Origin: Streblospio benedicti
Lineage: Eukaryota > Annelida > Polychaeta > Spionida > Spionidae
NCBI GenBank assembly: GCA_019095985.1
Contig: CM032663.1
Location: forward strand, 40,745,474 to 40,809,473
DNA: 64,000 nucleotides
Direction of reading: 5' to 3'
Shown: piece by piece, positions 38,986 through 51,500 of the stretch
Layout of the letters: each line of letters begins with the position of its first letter
How positions within the stretch are numbered: position 1 is the first letter of the stretch
Position numbers and translations under genes: made by a program
The notes under the pieces: model-generated
Database searches by the model: none
Told to the model about the DNA's origin: nothing
What the model saw: only the letters and a program-made list of their open reading frames with translations

Positions 38986-41900
38986 ATGAAGATAGCTGTG
39001 TTTGGTATTCTTCTAATATCTTTTGTAGGCCTACTGGCAGATAAGTTCCCGCGAACGGAGTTCTTTTTTGATGAGGACCGTAATGGTAGGCATCTTTTGG
39101 AAAATATGTAGTGGCAGTATATCGTCAAAAGATAACCTAGCCCCATAAGACGGAGCTCATTATTTTGCTAATATTAATGTATGAAATGGAAAGATCCTAT
39201 AGTATGAGTATATATATATATGTAACCAATATATGTAGTATGTAACCAAACAAGCCACCGTAGAGTAATAGCCTAAAGCCGTAGGCCTGTATGATATCCA
39301 GCATAGATATGTACGTACGCTTCGCTCCTCTCGCCCTCTATACAGAATTGTTAATTTAGCCAAAAGTTAGAATTAACCAAACCATAAAGGAAATGAAATA
39401 TTGGCATGATCTTAAAGAAGAGATTATTTGGTTAATTATTGAATTTAATTAGGTCCTTTTGCATTTTCTGTTACAATGTTTAGATGTTCCTGTCTACATG
39501 AAATTGAACGATAATTATATTGTTGGTGAAGCCGACGATGGATATAAGAAACAGGTAAATATATGTATTTAAGGGGGAAATTAATAATGGACTATTCAAT
39601 TGTAATGATAAAATGATCGAATGATTGTTGTACATTTATATTGAAGATGCTTTGGGGTTCGTATGCTATGGCTACTATTTTAGTGCTCCATAACTACTAT
39701 CACAGTGCTCTACAATATGCATTATAGAGCTATATTGTTTCTCACTTTGATATTATTATATGGTAGTAAAAGTGTGAAACACGTAGATGTATCCGATACA
39801 CTAACATGTCTAAAATCTGAATATTTTTATTCAAGAAGGGTCAGTTTAACTGTAAAATGATAGTAATATTTGGCCCTTGTACATATTAAAGCTCGTTATC
39901 AAAGTCTGGGTCTGATGTGGCTGACTGCAGAGAACTTTTCTAAATTGTTAAAGCCATAGGCACAGTTTTTCTGATGGCACAATCATTTTTGGCCTTCTGT
40001 AAATCTTGAAATGGCACAGTAGGCATAGATTATTTCACAAGGCAGGTCAGGTTGTCCTACCTTACATGTGCAGCTCAGCACTAGATGTAATTGTGGCTTA
40101 AACATACATACTACATATTTCTAATCTTCGACATTGAATTTTGTTACTTTGTGTGTGCCCTGAGTATGATTCCCAAATCAGTTACCACTAAATAGTAAAT
40201 GAAAAGTGTCACACAAAGTGACAAACCAGTGTTTACGGTAAGATCAAATAGCAAATTCGGGGCTTTATGGTCCACAAGAAATTTGTGCTGAATGGTCAGT
40301 ATTTCTAACTTAAAAAGTCAAATTTGAGCGTCCTAGCTCTAACAGTGTGACCTACAGATTGGTAACAAGTGGAGACTAAATAATAATCATAATGCATCCA
40401 TATATGTAGGCCTACCATTGTAGTTCATAAGAAATAAGTGTTCACTAATTGCTATTTCAAACTTGAAAACTGGATTTGAGTACTCAAGCCAAAACAGTGT
40501 GACCTGTATAGTGGTAATAAGGCAGGAACCAACTAATAGTCATAATGCACCCAAATATGTGCTAAAAGGTCACTGTGATTTATAACCCAAGCCTGAGCTC
40601 TAACCATGTTCCTATAGAGATAAAACAAGGTGGGAACCAACAAATAACCATAATGGCCCCCAATAGGGGTCATTGTGGCCCATATAAATTAGGCGCAGAA
40701 AGGTCACCATTTTCAACTGACAAACCAAAAATGAGCAATTGAGCACACTAGCTCAAACGATGTGACTTGTAGAGGGATAACAGTAAAAAGTCGACCAAGT
40801 AATTGTCCGGATTGGACCCAAATGTGGACCATTCGAGTCCATGTGGAATATGCTCCAAGAAGTCACCATTTTTAGCTGACTAAAATCTGAGCATCCTAGG
40901 TTAAAAGATATGACTTATAGAGGTGTAACAGTAAAAATCAACCAAATATTGGTCCAGAATGGACCCAAATATGAACCGTGTAAGTTCATGTGAAATAGAC
41001 GACATTAAGTCACTATTTTCAACTGACAAACCAAATTTGAGCATCCTAGGTCAAACGATGTGACTTGTAGACAAGTAACAGTAAGAAGTGGACAAAATAA
41101 TAGTCCAGAATGGACCCAAATATGGACTGTTTGGGTTCATGTGGAATAGGGTTCTTGTGGTCACCATTTACAACTGACATGCTAAAATTGAGAATCTAGG
41201 TCACTGTGACTTGTAGACGGGTATAAACAGTAAACCTGTAGAGGGGTCACAAACCGGAAGATGAATGGTTGGTCGGTCTGACACAATTAATGGGGTCTTA
41301 GCCAGTGTTTTACACCGGAATTTGGAAGGCAATCAGTGAGTCATTAGAGGTTTGGGGCTTTTGGTGACAATCTTGCAAAATTGCACACTTTTTCTTGAAA
41401 AAGTGTCCCATTTGCATGTGCGTGCGTGTGTGTGTTTATAATTATTACATGTAAATAAACCTTTGTAATATTTTAATCTGCTTCGTAATATTTTAATCTG
41501 CTTCATATAAGGTTCTTGATCAGCTTGACGAGATGGTAGAGGATGTTAAAAGTTTGGATGGCGAAGGTGGGAGTGGACTTACAATAGATGCCAGTGGACA
41601 TAGAAGAGGTACATTTGAATTTATAAATGATGTAAGATCAAAGCTGAACGGCAATTTTGAGACATTTTACATGCATATTAAACTTGCGTTGTTACTAATT
41701 TATCAAAGAATAAAAATGAAAATTCTAAGCTTTAGAATCTTTTGTCTAATTATTTTCGTCACTCAAAATAACAAATATGAAAATTTTATTTTGGAATTGA
41801 GGATGATTTTAATGACAAATGTACAAAAAATGTTGTTTCAACAAAAAACCATTACAGTGGAACCTCGTTTAACCCGACAAGTTGGGAAGCTGGATGGACA

Positions 41901-44199
41901 TTTGGAACATCGATATATCTGGATGAGCGAGGGGTTGGCAAATGAGAGAAACCAAGTATCATCATATCTATTCGACCACAAGTGACTGTGGACGATAATA
42001 GAAGATATTCACGAAATAACTTGTTGATCATCTATCACTATGGGTTGAAGTTGTATGTTGTAAACCAATATTCCTATTAGGATAATTCGATTATATAAGA
42101 TTTTATGGCCTATGCATTAGACATACAGCTATATTTTAAGATAATTTTAAATAAAATTCATGACTGGTTCCTCAGAGGACTCGTTCATTGTGTGCTAATG
42201 GCGTGGTTACTGTGATTAATCAACAATGTTAGTTCACAACAAATGTCGCTTTCTTTGTGAAGTTATACATCCAATATACTATAATGATAATTCAATTGAA
42301 TATCATTTGTTATCTTTTGAACAAGTAAGAAAGGTTTGTTGGTTACTGACTAGAACAAAGAAATGCCGATAGCAGTCTCGATCAACTAGTGCTGTGGTGG
42401 TGTGCACTCACCAAATGGAATAGGGCGCCTTTTTGACCGAGGCTGCAATGTCTCGTGTACAATGTATTGTATTTGTTCACCCCTTTTTTTGATTTAGAGG
42501 TCTATAGTTTAGCAATCTGCCTGTGTACAAGCGTGGAAAAAAGGGACTATAGCATAACGTCCGGTTGATTGGATTATTCAGATTATTGATATTCGGTTAA
42601 TCGAGGTTTTACTGTATTAAATTTAGGACAATCTTAGATTTTTCGTTCCGCTTCATTAGTCATGATGATGGAAATAAATTTAGAGTTTTGACATCTTAAT
42701 CTTTTAACATTGTAGGTATTTCAAATGCAAACAGGAAAATGATAGAACAAAGAGTACAATATATAAGCGCCTTAACAGATGCCTTTGCAAAAAACATGAA
42801 TAGCAAAATGCATACAAAAGATGGAACAAAAAAGTTATTTTTACTTTTCAGGTATTAAAATTGTTCTGAAGCCTGAATATTTTTAGAAATTATACAAATC
42901 AGAAATTAATATTTATTCAACCATACCAATTTTATCACCCTGAATATCAAGCAGGGCATTATCAAGGGCACGATCACCGACTCCCAATGATTAAAGAGAT
43001 ATAGGCAACTACACAGTGAGTCCCTGTAGGAATCAAGGGCTCATTTCATTCCTCAAATCTTGCTTTCAAGCCCTGAGTTTTATTAGGAAATTTCGAATTT
43101 TAAAAACGTTGGTGTTCAAACCATTATGTAAGTTTTAGGAGGAGCAGTGAAATATCAAAATTGTGACTTCCAAATTTAATGACCCCCAGGCTCCCTTTAA
43201 CGTGAAAATGACTGTTTTTCTACAGACATGATATAACTCATATTGTACCCAAACACATATGATAACCGTAAATAGGTTGAACAACATAAGTTAGTGTAAA
43301 CAATGGAAAAGGATGGGCAGAAATAGTCACCATTCAATGTGGATGGGTGTCGTATTACAGTATTAATTTGTACCATTGATTATTGTCACATTTGTGATGC
43401 TTCTATTACAGACGTTTATTTGAACAAAGTCAAAATGATCTTGAAATGATTGTTAAACAACGACCTGAAATGTATCAAACGCTGATCGAGTACCTTGTGA
43501 AAGCTGAAATAAAAGAGGAACAAGTTTTTGGTGAAAACTATGAGTTTTTAGCTAAACATGTGCCCAATAAATCTGTGCAGGTAAATTTTCTTCATTTAAT
43601 GTGCCTAAAAATTTATGGTGGTACCATACACCTGCAACTTATTTAATGCAATTCAAGAATGGATTATATTAATTTTTCACAATTAACCTAAGAACATACA
43701 TGTACCAATAGTAATTGGAATATATTAATTAAAACAGCAATAAGCTATCCATCGGGTTTTTCATGGCTTGATATTTCACACTGCATATACACCCGTGAGA
43801 TATGATGATGTAAACTATTAAATATCATTAAATATTTTTTTGGTCATGAATTATTACTCAATAGCAAGGTTGCATTTATTATATAAACAATATTTCATTT
43901 GATTGTTTACCGGTATCTTTAGAACATACTATACAATAAAGAAGGTACCATTAATGTTGGAGTATCTGAGAGTTATGGGGTTATTGTTGCTATCTCATTT
44001 GATTTTTGTCCATCCTGTTTTTGTTTTATCCTCTTAGATTCACATGAATGGATATCTTATTGAACAGCTTAGCTTTTTTGGTTTGGGCTTCCTGATTGCA
44101 CTGCTGGTTTCTACGGATATGAAGAACAGAGATCTCTTTAGAAATTTGGTTGGACAGATTTTCATAGTAATTATCAGGCATGTCTACTATGAATTGTAA
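38986..44199 (+). CDS. Unrecognised small secretory-pathway membrane protein
   Basis: Six plus-strand exons: 38986-39085, 39484-39554, 41512-41608, 42716-42851, 43412-43580, 44038-44199. They total 735 nt (244 residues plus stop); every junction has GT/AG and phases agree. Residues 1-18 (MKIAVFGILLISFVGLLA) look like a signal peptide. A charged, acidic, helix-prone middle follows (VLDQLDEMVEDVKSL; MIEQRVQYISALTDAF; EMIVKQRPEMYQTLIEYLVK). The last exon has a hydrophobic stretch LSFFGLGFLIALLVS, a charged gap, then a shorter one, GQIFIVIIRHVYYEL. Topology is probably a lumenal helical domain with one or two C-terminal membrane passes. I do not recognise the family. Intron 2 carries a tandem array and intron 3 a MITE. 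Confidence 0.72.
40225..41250. repeat. Degenerate tandem array, about 150-bp period
   Basis: Six to seven units in intron 2 of the plus-strand gene. Units begin near 40324, 40474, 40591, 40730, 40888, 41037 and 41187 with (T)TTGAGCATCCTAGGTCAAA-like starts, then GTGACTTGTAGA..GTAACAGTAA, AATGGACCCAAATATG and a closing GGTCACCATTTTCAACTGAC. Spacing is 117-158 bp. The right-hand units are most alike, suggesting recent expansion at that end. Confidence 0.8.
41465..41504. repeat. Perfect 20-bp tandem duplication before exon 3
   Basis: GTAATATTTTAATCTGCTTC occurs twice head to tail, 8 bp upstream of the exon 3 start at 41512. Each copy contains a possible branch point (TTAAT), so the duplication doubles the branch region of this acceptor. 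Confidence 0.9.
41853..42616. mobile_element. MITE, TACAGTGGAACCTCG ends, TA duplication
   Basis: Inverted ends TACAGTGGAACCTCGTTTAACC (41853-41874) and GGTTAATCGAGGTTTTACTGTA (42595-42616), 22 bp with three mismatches. The outermost TA is probably the target duplication, as for Tc1/mariner-type MITEs. About 760 bp within intron 3 of the plus-strand gene. The open frame reaching 41985 runs into its left end and is not a gene. Confidence 0.82.
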
Positions 44200-44446
44200 A
44201 ATTTGTCACTTAATATTGCAATTTACCACAACCAGATTTTAGTAAGCATATTAAGAACAAACTTTTAACTATCTTTTGATTGAAAAGAAAAATTAACAAA
44301 TTATATGCATTGGATGGGTAACTTTAGTTTGATTTTCAACCTTTATGCTAGTCATTCAGCTGATATTCAGGAAAACGAAGTAGAATAAAGAAATTAAACA
44401 TTTACCTCAGTTGCCTAAGAGTGATATAAATTATAGACATTATTTA
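44200..44446. other. 3' flank of the plus-strand gene
   Basis: AT-rich, presumably 3'UTR. AATAAA-like strings occur (44385-44390), but the true poly(A) site cannot be told. Confidence 0.4.
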
Positions 44447-45295
44447 GATTATTCATATAGAAGATCATTCAAATTACATTGTTTAGATTTTATTACTCAT
44501 CTGTATATATATAAAAGATTTTAATATTAAGACAAAGGAAAAAGTTTGAATGCACATTTTTCTGGAGGACATTGTGAATTATGAAAATTTGCTAATGATA
44601 GAATTACGCTAATTTACAAATACGAATTGTTATTTGACTGTATTTAAGTAACGGTCAGCTCTCATTAATTACATTGTATATTATAATACAGATTTGGTCA
44701 GAACCAATTTGGTACTAAATATTTGACATGTACTTTTAAGATTATTCATATAGAATATCATTCAAATTATAGTTTATTGCACACCTGTACATGTATTGAT
44801 ACAAATGAAAATGTTTGAATGTGCAACATTTTTCTGGAGGACCTTGTGAATTATGAAAATTTGCTAATGTGAATTGTTAGTTTATTGAATTATGATAATT
44901 TACAAATACCAATTATTAGTAGATTGAATTGAACTAGCGCTCAGCTCTCATTAATTATTGTATGTTATAATACACATTAGGTCAGAACCAACTTGGTGCT
45001 AAATATTTAACAATTACTTTTAAGATTATTCATATAGAATATCATTAAAATTATATTGTTTAGAATTTATTGCACACCTGTACATAGTTAAGATTTTAAT
45101 ATTGACACAAATGAAAAAGTTTGGATGTGCGACAATTTTCTGGAGGACATTGAAGATAGTTGATTGAATTCCGATAATTTATAAATACGAATTATTAGTT
45201 GATTGAATTTAAGTGGTGTTAAGCTCTAATTAATTATTGTTTATTATAATACATATCAAGTCAGAACCAATTTGGTGCTAAATATTCAACATGTA
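44447..45295. repeat. Three tandem units of about 270-295 bp
   Basis: Units start at GATTATTCATATAGAA near 44447, 44740 and 45024 and share TTTTTCTGGAGGACATTGTGA, a GGTCAGAACCAATTTGGT.CTAAAT block and a CTCATTAATTA block in the same order. The units are diverged by substitutions and short indels. The array fills the gap between two convergent genes, the plus-strand unknown gene and NUP160. Confidence 0.85.
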
Positions 45296-45554
45296 GTTTT
45301 ATTTAAGTAGAATAAATGTTATTTTTTAAGTAAAAAACGGTTATGTTTTATTCTTTATTGTTTCCAATCATGATCATTAATCAAATACAAATATTGATAC
45401 GATACACATGTAATAAACACGAATCGTCACCGTACAAGACCATTTACTAGTACACTAGTACTTGCTAAACCAGATGGATTTTTTATTTTTATAACTTGAA
45501 TAGACCATTTCATTATAAATTACACAACAGCTTCGTCCTCCCAATTATCCTGAT

Positions 45555-48500
45555 CTAATATTGCATTATTTCTGATGCTTGCTGATGAAATTCATTACTG
45601 TCTGGGGTTCGCTGTTGCTGCAAAAAGCCATTCATGAACCCTCGACGTTCACGTTCTCTTCTTTCTGTCTCAGATGCCCTTTGATTTTTTGCTTCACATG
45701 TGTCCTGTGAAACTTTCTCCACGACGTCAAAATATTGGTCCATCTTTTGTAGCATCTGACCATACAACTGGAATGGGTTAAAAATACATATTTAAGAGGA
45801 CATTAAACACCAAGTATATAGGACAGTAAATCCAAGAAAAGATTGACTAGATTGAAGAATTCCATGAATATTAAATTTCAAATTACCTGCCATAACAAAT
45901 GAAACGACAAAGCATTTAGGAGTTTTGTGACCTCATCAATTATATTTATACATTCTATTAAATAAAATACATATGAACACAAATCTTGCAACCTATACAT
46001 ATAGTTTTACTGGTCACAACGCCCCCGTACATGTACAAAATAATACAAAGGGAAAAAAACTAAGTAATTACCTTCTCATACAATGGTTCTGCGGCCTGTG
46101 CATCTTTGAGAGCAGCCATCAGCTGATCGAGGGAGGTATATGGCAGCCATACAGGTGGAGAGTTGCAGTGCAGGAAGCTATTGAGTCCAAAGTACTCGTA
46201 TCCTCGGCCAAGGAGTGCGTCAATAAAGTCCAGAGAGAGAAGCGCCGCTTCTTCTAGCAGGTCATAGTCAAGGTAGAGACGAAGTAGCTCAGCTGCATTT
46301 AGCCGCTGAAAAGGGGAGATAGGAATCATGAAAAAACATATTTAACAACAGCATTTAAATATTCTTTTTTTTTTAAATTTCAATAATGACACAATCGTGA
46401 CATTCAATCAAGTTAATGTGCATTTTGTTTGTATTGGTGTGATTATATATCTAAAATGGCTAATGCCAATTAACCTAGTCATCACTACGTGCCACATCTA
46501 ATCTTTTATTCTTGTCACGGGCCGGGGTATCACAACATCCAGGTTACAGTGTTGTGTGTCAAACGAGAAATATAGCATACCTTATAGTTGGCCACAAACC
46601 AGTGTGGGAGACTGAAGTCTTGTGACAGAAGACGTATAGCCACTGCTCGGTAATAGCTTGATGATTTGTCTTCATATTTGTTTAAGTACGAGTGAAGCAG
46701 TTGCCATGCTGTGTCGACAGAACTGAAGAAAAAAAATATCAATTTAAAGAAAAAGATGTTTGTTTGATGTTCTTTATCAAAGTCTTTTCATTGTATCAAA
46801 ATTTCAAATTTCAGAAAAATGTACTGCAATGAAGTTTATAACATTTCAAGACTACAACAGCTATTTTAGCTTCCTAAAATATCAGAAAACTATAGACATC
46901 ACTCCGCTTCGCTTCGAAATTTCAATGTAGCCATTTGGCACGGGGCTCAAAAGTTTTAGCCAAATGCAAAACCTTTTAGCCAAATCTAAATTTCAGGAAT
47001 TTTGATACCAGTTAATATTCTTTAAGCATGAATGTATAAATGTTGATATGGCGTTTGCTATTTCAGACACATTTTTGTTTTCTAACCAAGTATATTAAGC
47101 AGGCAAAAAATATGCTGATCAAGGTCAACATTTACAAAAGAAACTTTTATGCTAATAACCACCCAATCGGAGAAAGTAATTGATAATTTCATGTGACATA
47201 TAATTTTCAAAAAGTTACTTTTTAAGTATTTAGTTTTTATAAAAATCATCAGAAAATGACCATCTAAATTGCATGTATTTGTCAGTTTTCAATTGTTTAT
47301 TAATAATTTAAAAATCCAATAATCTGAGTGGTGCAAATATTTCTAGATCTAGCAGATATTAGATAAGGGACTTCATCTCTAGACATGGAACTCTGAAATT
47401 TCCCTCCATCCAGAATGGCTCCCTCCTGACATTGGACTAGCAATGCAGGCATATGTAGATAGAATGCTCTTTTACTTCATTGTTTTTCATCAGACTAGCA
47501 GACTAGACTAGACTCTACATAGAAGACTTAACCCCCAACCCACACACACAGTGTTTCACCCGACTGAATAGAAGACTTGACTCCTGACAAAATGGCGCGC
47601 CCATGAAGTCATTTCCGTGTGATGCTGTCTGTTTTATTTTAGAAAATATTGTGTAATTTGATGGTTAATCTTACAGATGATTGATCTTAGCCAATTTGGC
47701 AAAAGGTAGGAAATATTTTCTAGCAAAAATGATATAAGGATAAGGCAAAGCCTTGAAATAAGCGACCGCTCACGTTATAGCATATGATGACATATGATAA
47801 GATAGGAACAAAAATATTGTTTTTTACTAGTTGCCAGTCGAAGGTGAAATGTTTCCCTGAATGGTAGCTAATTGAAAATTTCAGGCTTTTCCGTCATAAT
47901 ATTACTAATAGAGCTCTGGGAAGGTGGTTATGCCCATATGAATTTTCTCCTCAGCAACTGGAAATGAAATACTCTGTTGAAGAAAAATAAGATTATTGGC
48001 CAACACTCAAAGCTAAGCAGGGTAGAGGGGGCTGGTTATTACATTGTTAATAGATCTTACAATTGAGCATTTGTTTAGTGGTCTGAGACCTGTAGATTAA
48101 TCTTGTTTTATTATTTCGTTTTATAAGTTTTGTAATTAAAATGGTGTCTAATTCGATTTTGTTTTAATCATAGTGAAAGAAATGAAGATAAACTAAATAA
48201 CTATTTGTATTTATGATATTTTTTATTGGGAATCTGTTCTTAAATAAGAAAAACGGGTCTTTCATTTATATTGTATTGTGTGTTAAGGGGGTGCGTTATG
48301 TTTCTGCCATTTTCCAGCACCTGTCTTCTCCATGGCAACCGGAGAATGAATACTGAAATTAGTACAAAATATTTATTAAAACAATAATAATCGGGAACCT
48401 TTTTCTTATTAAGGTTTAACTGAAACATTGATTTCCTGTTTTAAAATGTTTTGATTTTAAACTCAATATTAACTTCACTCTCGCGAGACTTGAGTTGGAG

Positions 48501-51500
48501 ATTCAATATGGCGCTAGGTGGGCAAAATAATATGAAAATTTGTCAGAAACTGGACAATTTCGTGGTTATACACAGTGTTGTTGGTTAAGTAGATGAATGA
48601 TTTGTATAGCGCTATTGAGGTTTTAGTTTTGTGTCAGGTTTGAGCATTCTGCTTGAAGCGGATAGCGCTGAATTTTTGCAAGCCATGTTTGCCTCAGAAA
48701 TTGCACGAATCAGTCCCTAGTAATAACAGCTCCCTTGGTCGCTATTAGATATTAGATATAATAGATCCATTTCTATAATAAAACCATTTCTTACAGGGCC
48801 AAGCCTTCATAAACAGACTGCCTATAACGCCCATAAAGAAAACACTTCTCGTAACACCATTTGATTCGAGTCCCACAAGTTCTACTGTATTAATTTTACA
48901 CAGAAACTGGTGTATTAACCTGGACTCTTTGCCAGCGTTGGAGGGTGGCAGGTTGTTGAGCTGTAGCCACTTCCAGGCCTCGGCCGTGTACTCCGAGTCG
49001 CCCTGCATGTACGGCTGGCTGTTCTCCGACAGGTGCACACACCTACAAGGCAAAGTAATGTCATACCTTACGGATTTTCAGATAGAATTCTCTTATATCC
49101 TTGATGGATGTAACATTTTCCTTAAATTGTGATGAATGCATCTAGGTTTTTTTCTCATTATTTCCCTCCTAGCATTTTATTAGGCATAGTTATGTTAATG
49201 CACAAACAGCAATTCAGTGATGCAAATACACAAATGACAATAGTTACCTTGTAGCAAGTCCTTCAAATACTGTGGTGAGTGGCATCTTGAACATTTTGCA
49301 GATGTTGATAGCTGAATCAAACAATCCAGCGTTCACCAACAGTCCAATCGTCTCATCAGCAGATGCTGTAGGTCCTGCACATAATGTAAAAAAAATGTAT
49401 TATATACGTGACGATTGGAAGGCATGATTTGAATTTAAATGAAACCAACGAACATTGTTCATTATAAGAGCTGAACTTTGTACAAGCTTTCCTCGTATCT
49501 TCTCAAACCTACCTAGATATATATGGTCACATTAAAGACCATAGTTAAAAGACAAATTGTAGAAAAATGCATAGAAATATGTTGGCATTATTAGTGAGCA
49601 TCATGTTTGTTAATCGGAATAATAGGACTGTTAAACCTTTTCCACTTTCAAAAGGCCTCAAAAGTAAAATGCACAGTCATATTCTTGCTCATACAAGTAG
49701 TGAAGCTTCTCACCTGTCATGTAGTTGGGCTCTGGGTGCTGTTGCAGCAGTTGGAGTCTTGCATGAACTAGCATGTACTCCTTCTCTATCTCCTCTAGCT
49801 CCAGAATATCCACTTTACGCTTGCCTGGAATGAAAAAATTACTTTCTATTAAAATCTACTAACTTTGAGAAAGAGAAATTAATAAGCATTTTACAATTAC
49901 CTCTTTCATAGCAATTCCCCACACTTGAATAAAAGAATAAGCAAAAACAATGTTTCCCATTCATCAGTCAAAAATTACAGATTTTTTATAAGTCTAGCTT
50001 TGTTCTATCTAAGAAACCTTGAATAGTAACCAGAAAAGCCTTGAAGGGTGGTAATGTTGGAAAATTACAATGGCAGTAATGTGATATTGATACTGAGCAA
50101 TTACATTACAACTTTCAAGAAAACCACCCCTAAAACCTGGTGTCGACTCACTTGGCACTGCTATCTCCTCCCCGTCGAGCGTGTGTTTGAGCGAGCGTGG
50201 CGCGGCGCTGTCCCCGCCTCCCATGTCCTCGTCATCTTGCCCCGGCGTCGCAAGCGGGCGGATGATCCAGGCGTTGTTGGGGTTGACGAGGCGCAGAGCA
50301 TTGAGCGCGGCGAGGTAGCACTTAGCCTGCTTCTGCAGCCCGCGCAAGCCCTGCATCTCCATGCCCAGACGCATGCCGTACTCGTACATCACCCGACCAG
50401 CTGCAGCACATCATTGCATGATATATTACCGATGAGTCGTCTATGTATTTTGTTCAAATATCTGTCCTTGCATGTCAATCAACATGATGTCAAGAGGCCA
50501 TTGACAATGAATGACAATACTGATACTTCCAATATTATGGTTTTCAAACATATTAACCGTCTACATCTTGTTAACATCATAGCATGAAAGGTGATTAGAT
50601 TGCAATACAGTACAACATTGATATGCAAGTTCTAACCCATCCCCATCTCCTTACGCACCTGTGCGGTAGTTCTGTCTATAGACGTGGAAGGCGTACAGCA
50701 AGTCGTAGTAGTTGTGCTTTGCCAGGTCAATGCTGCGTGCACGAGACTCGAGGATGTTGACAACTTCATCCTCGAGATCGACGCGGCGCTCCTTGTACGG
50801 CAGCTCCACCAGCGTCTGTAGCTGAGAGCGCTCACACAGTGTCACCACAAACTGGCGCAGGCAGTCCTTGCGTCTGCGAGGGGACGAGCAACGGTTAGTT
50901 TGCAATAATCGCATTTTGATATTTGTAGGGGGAATTCTGTTGAAAGATGGTTTACAAATGGACATGTAGGCAGTCCTTATGTCTGCAATATGTTGGCCAT
51001 GCAAAACAATTATCTAGGTTGGAGGCAGTTTATAAGCATGGCTCTCATAGGATCATTATGCACTGAAAAAAACTTGCAAGCCTTTTGAAAAGGGGAAAAA
51101 GTCGATGGACCCATTTTATAACGCCCACTACATGTTGACTCCCAAAAAAGGTGAATAAAAAAAAGCAAATACTGTTTTCTTTCATTATCTTGCTCAACAC
51201 ATCACACACTAAAGCTCATAAAAAAGCATGTGTAACATGAAATGAGCACTGACCTGAGGCGTTCCGGGTTTGCAATCATGGCGTTGTATGCCTCCTCATT
51301 GTTGCCCAGCTGCAGCTGCTGCTTGAACACCTTGGACCACAGCGTGGGCAGGTTGGGATCGTCCGCGCTTGCGATGCTGATGGCCGTCGTTGCCACGGAG
51401 ACCGCCAGCTCTGGCAGCTCATGCTGCTCCAACAGGTTGAGCACCTGTTGGGACGTGGAAGTAGTACTGTGATGCGAGAAGATTCGGGGAATGTGCCCCT

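Noticed and set aside
41533-41985. 150-codon plus-strand frame
   Set aside because: Its start is exon 3 of the plus-strand gene; the remainder reads through the donor at 41608 into intron and a MITE.
50048-50587. 179-codon plus-strand frame
   Set aside because: Antisense shadow of GC-rich NUP160 exon 50152-50400.
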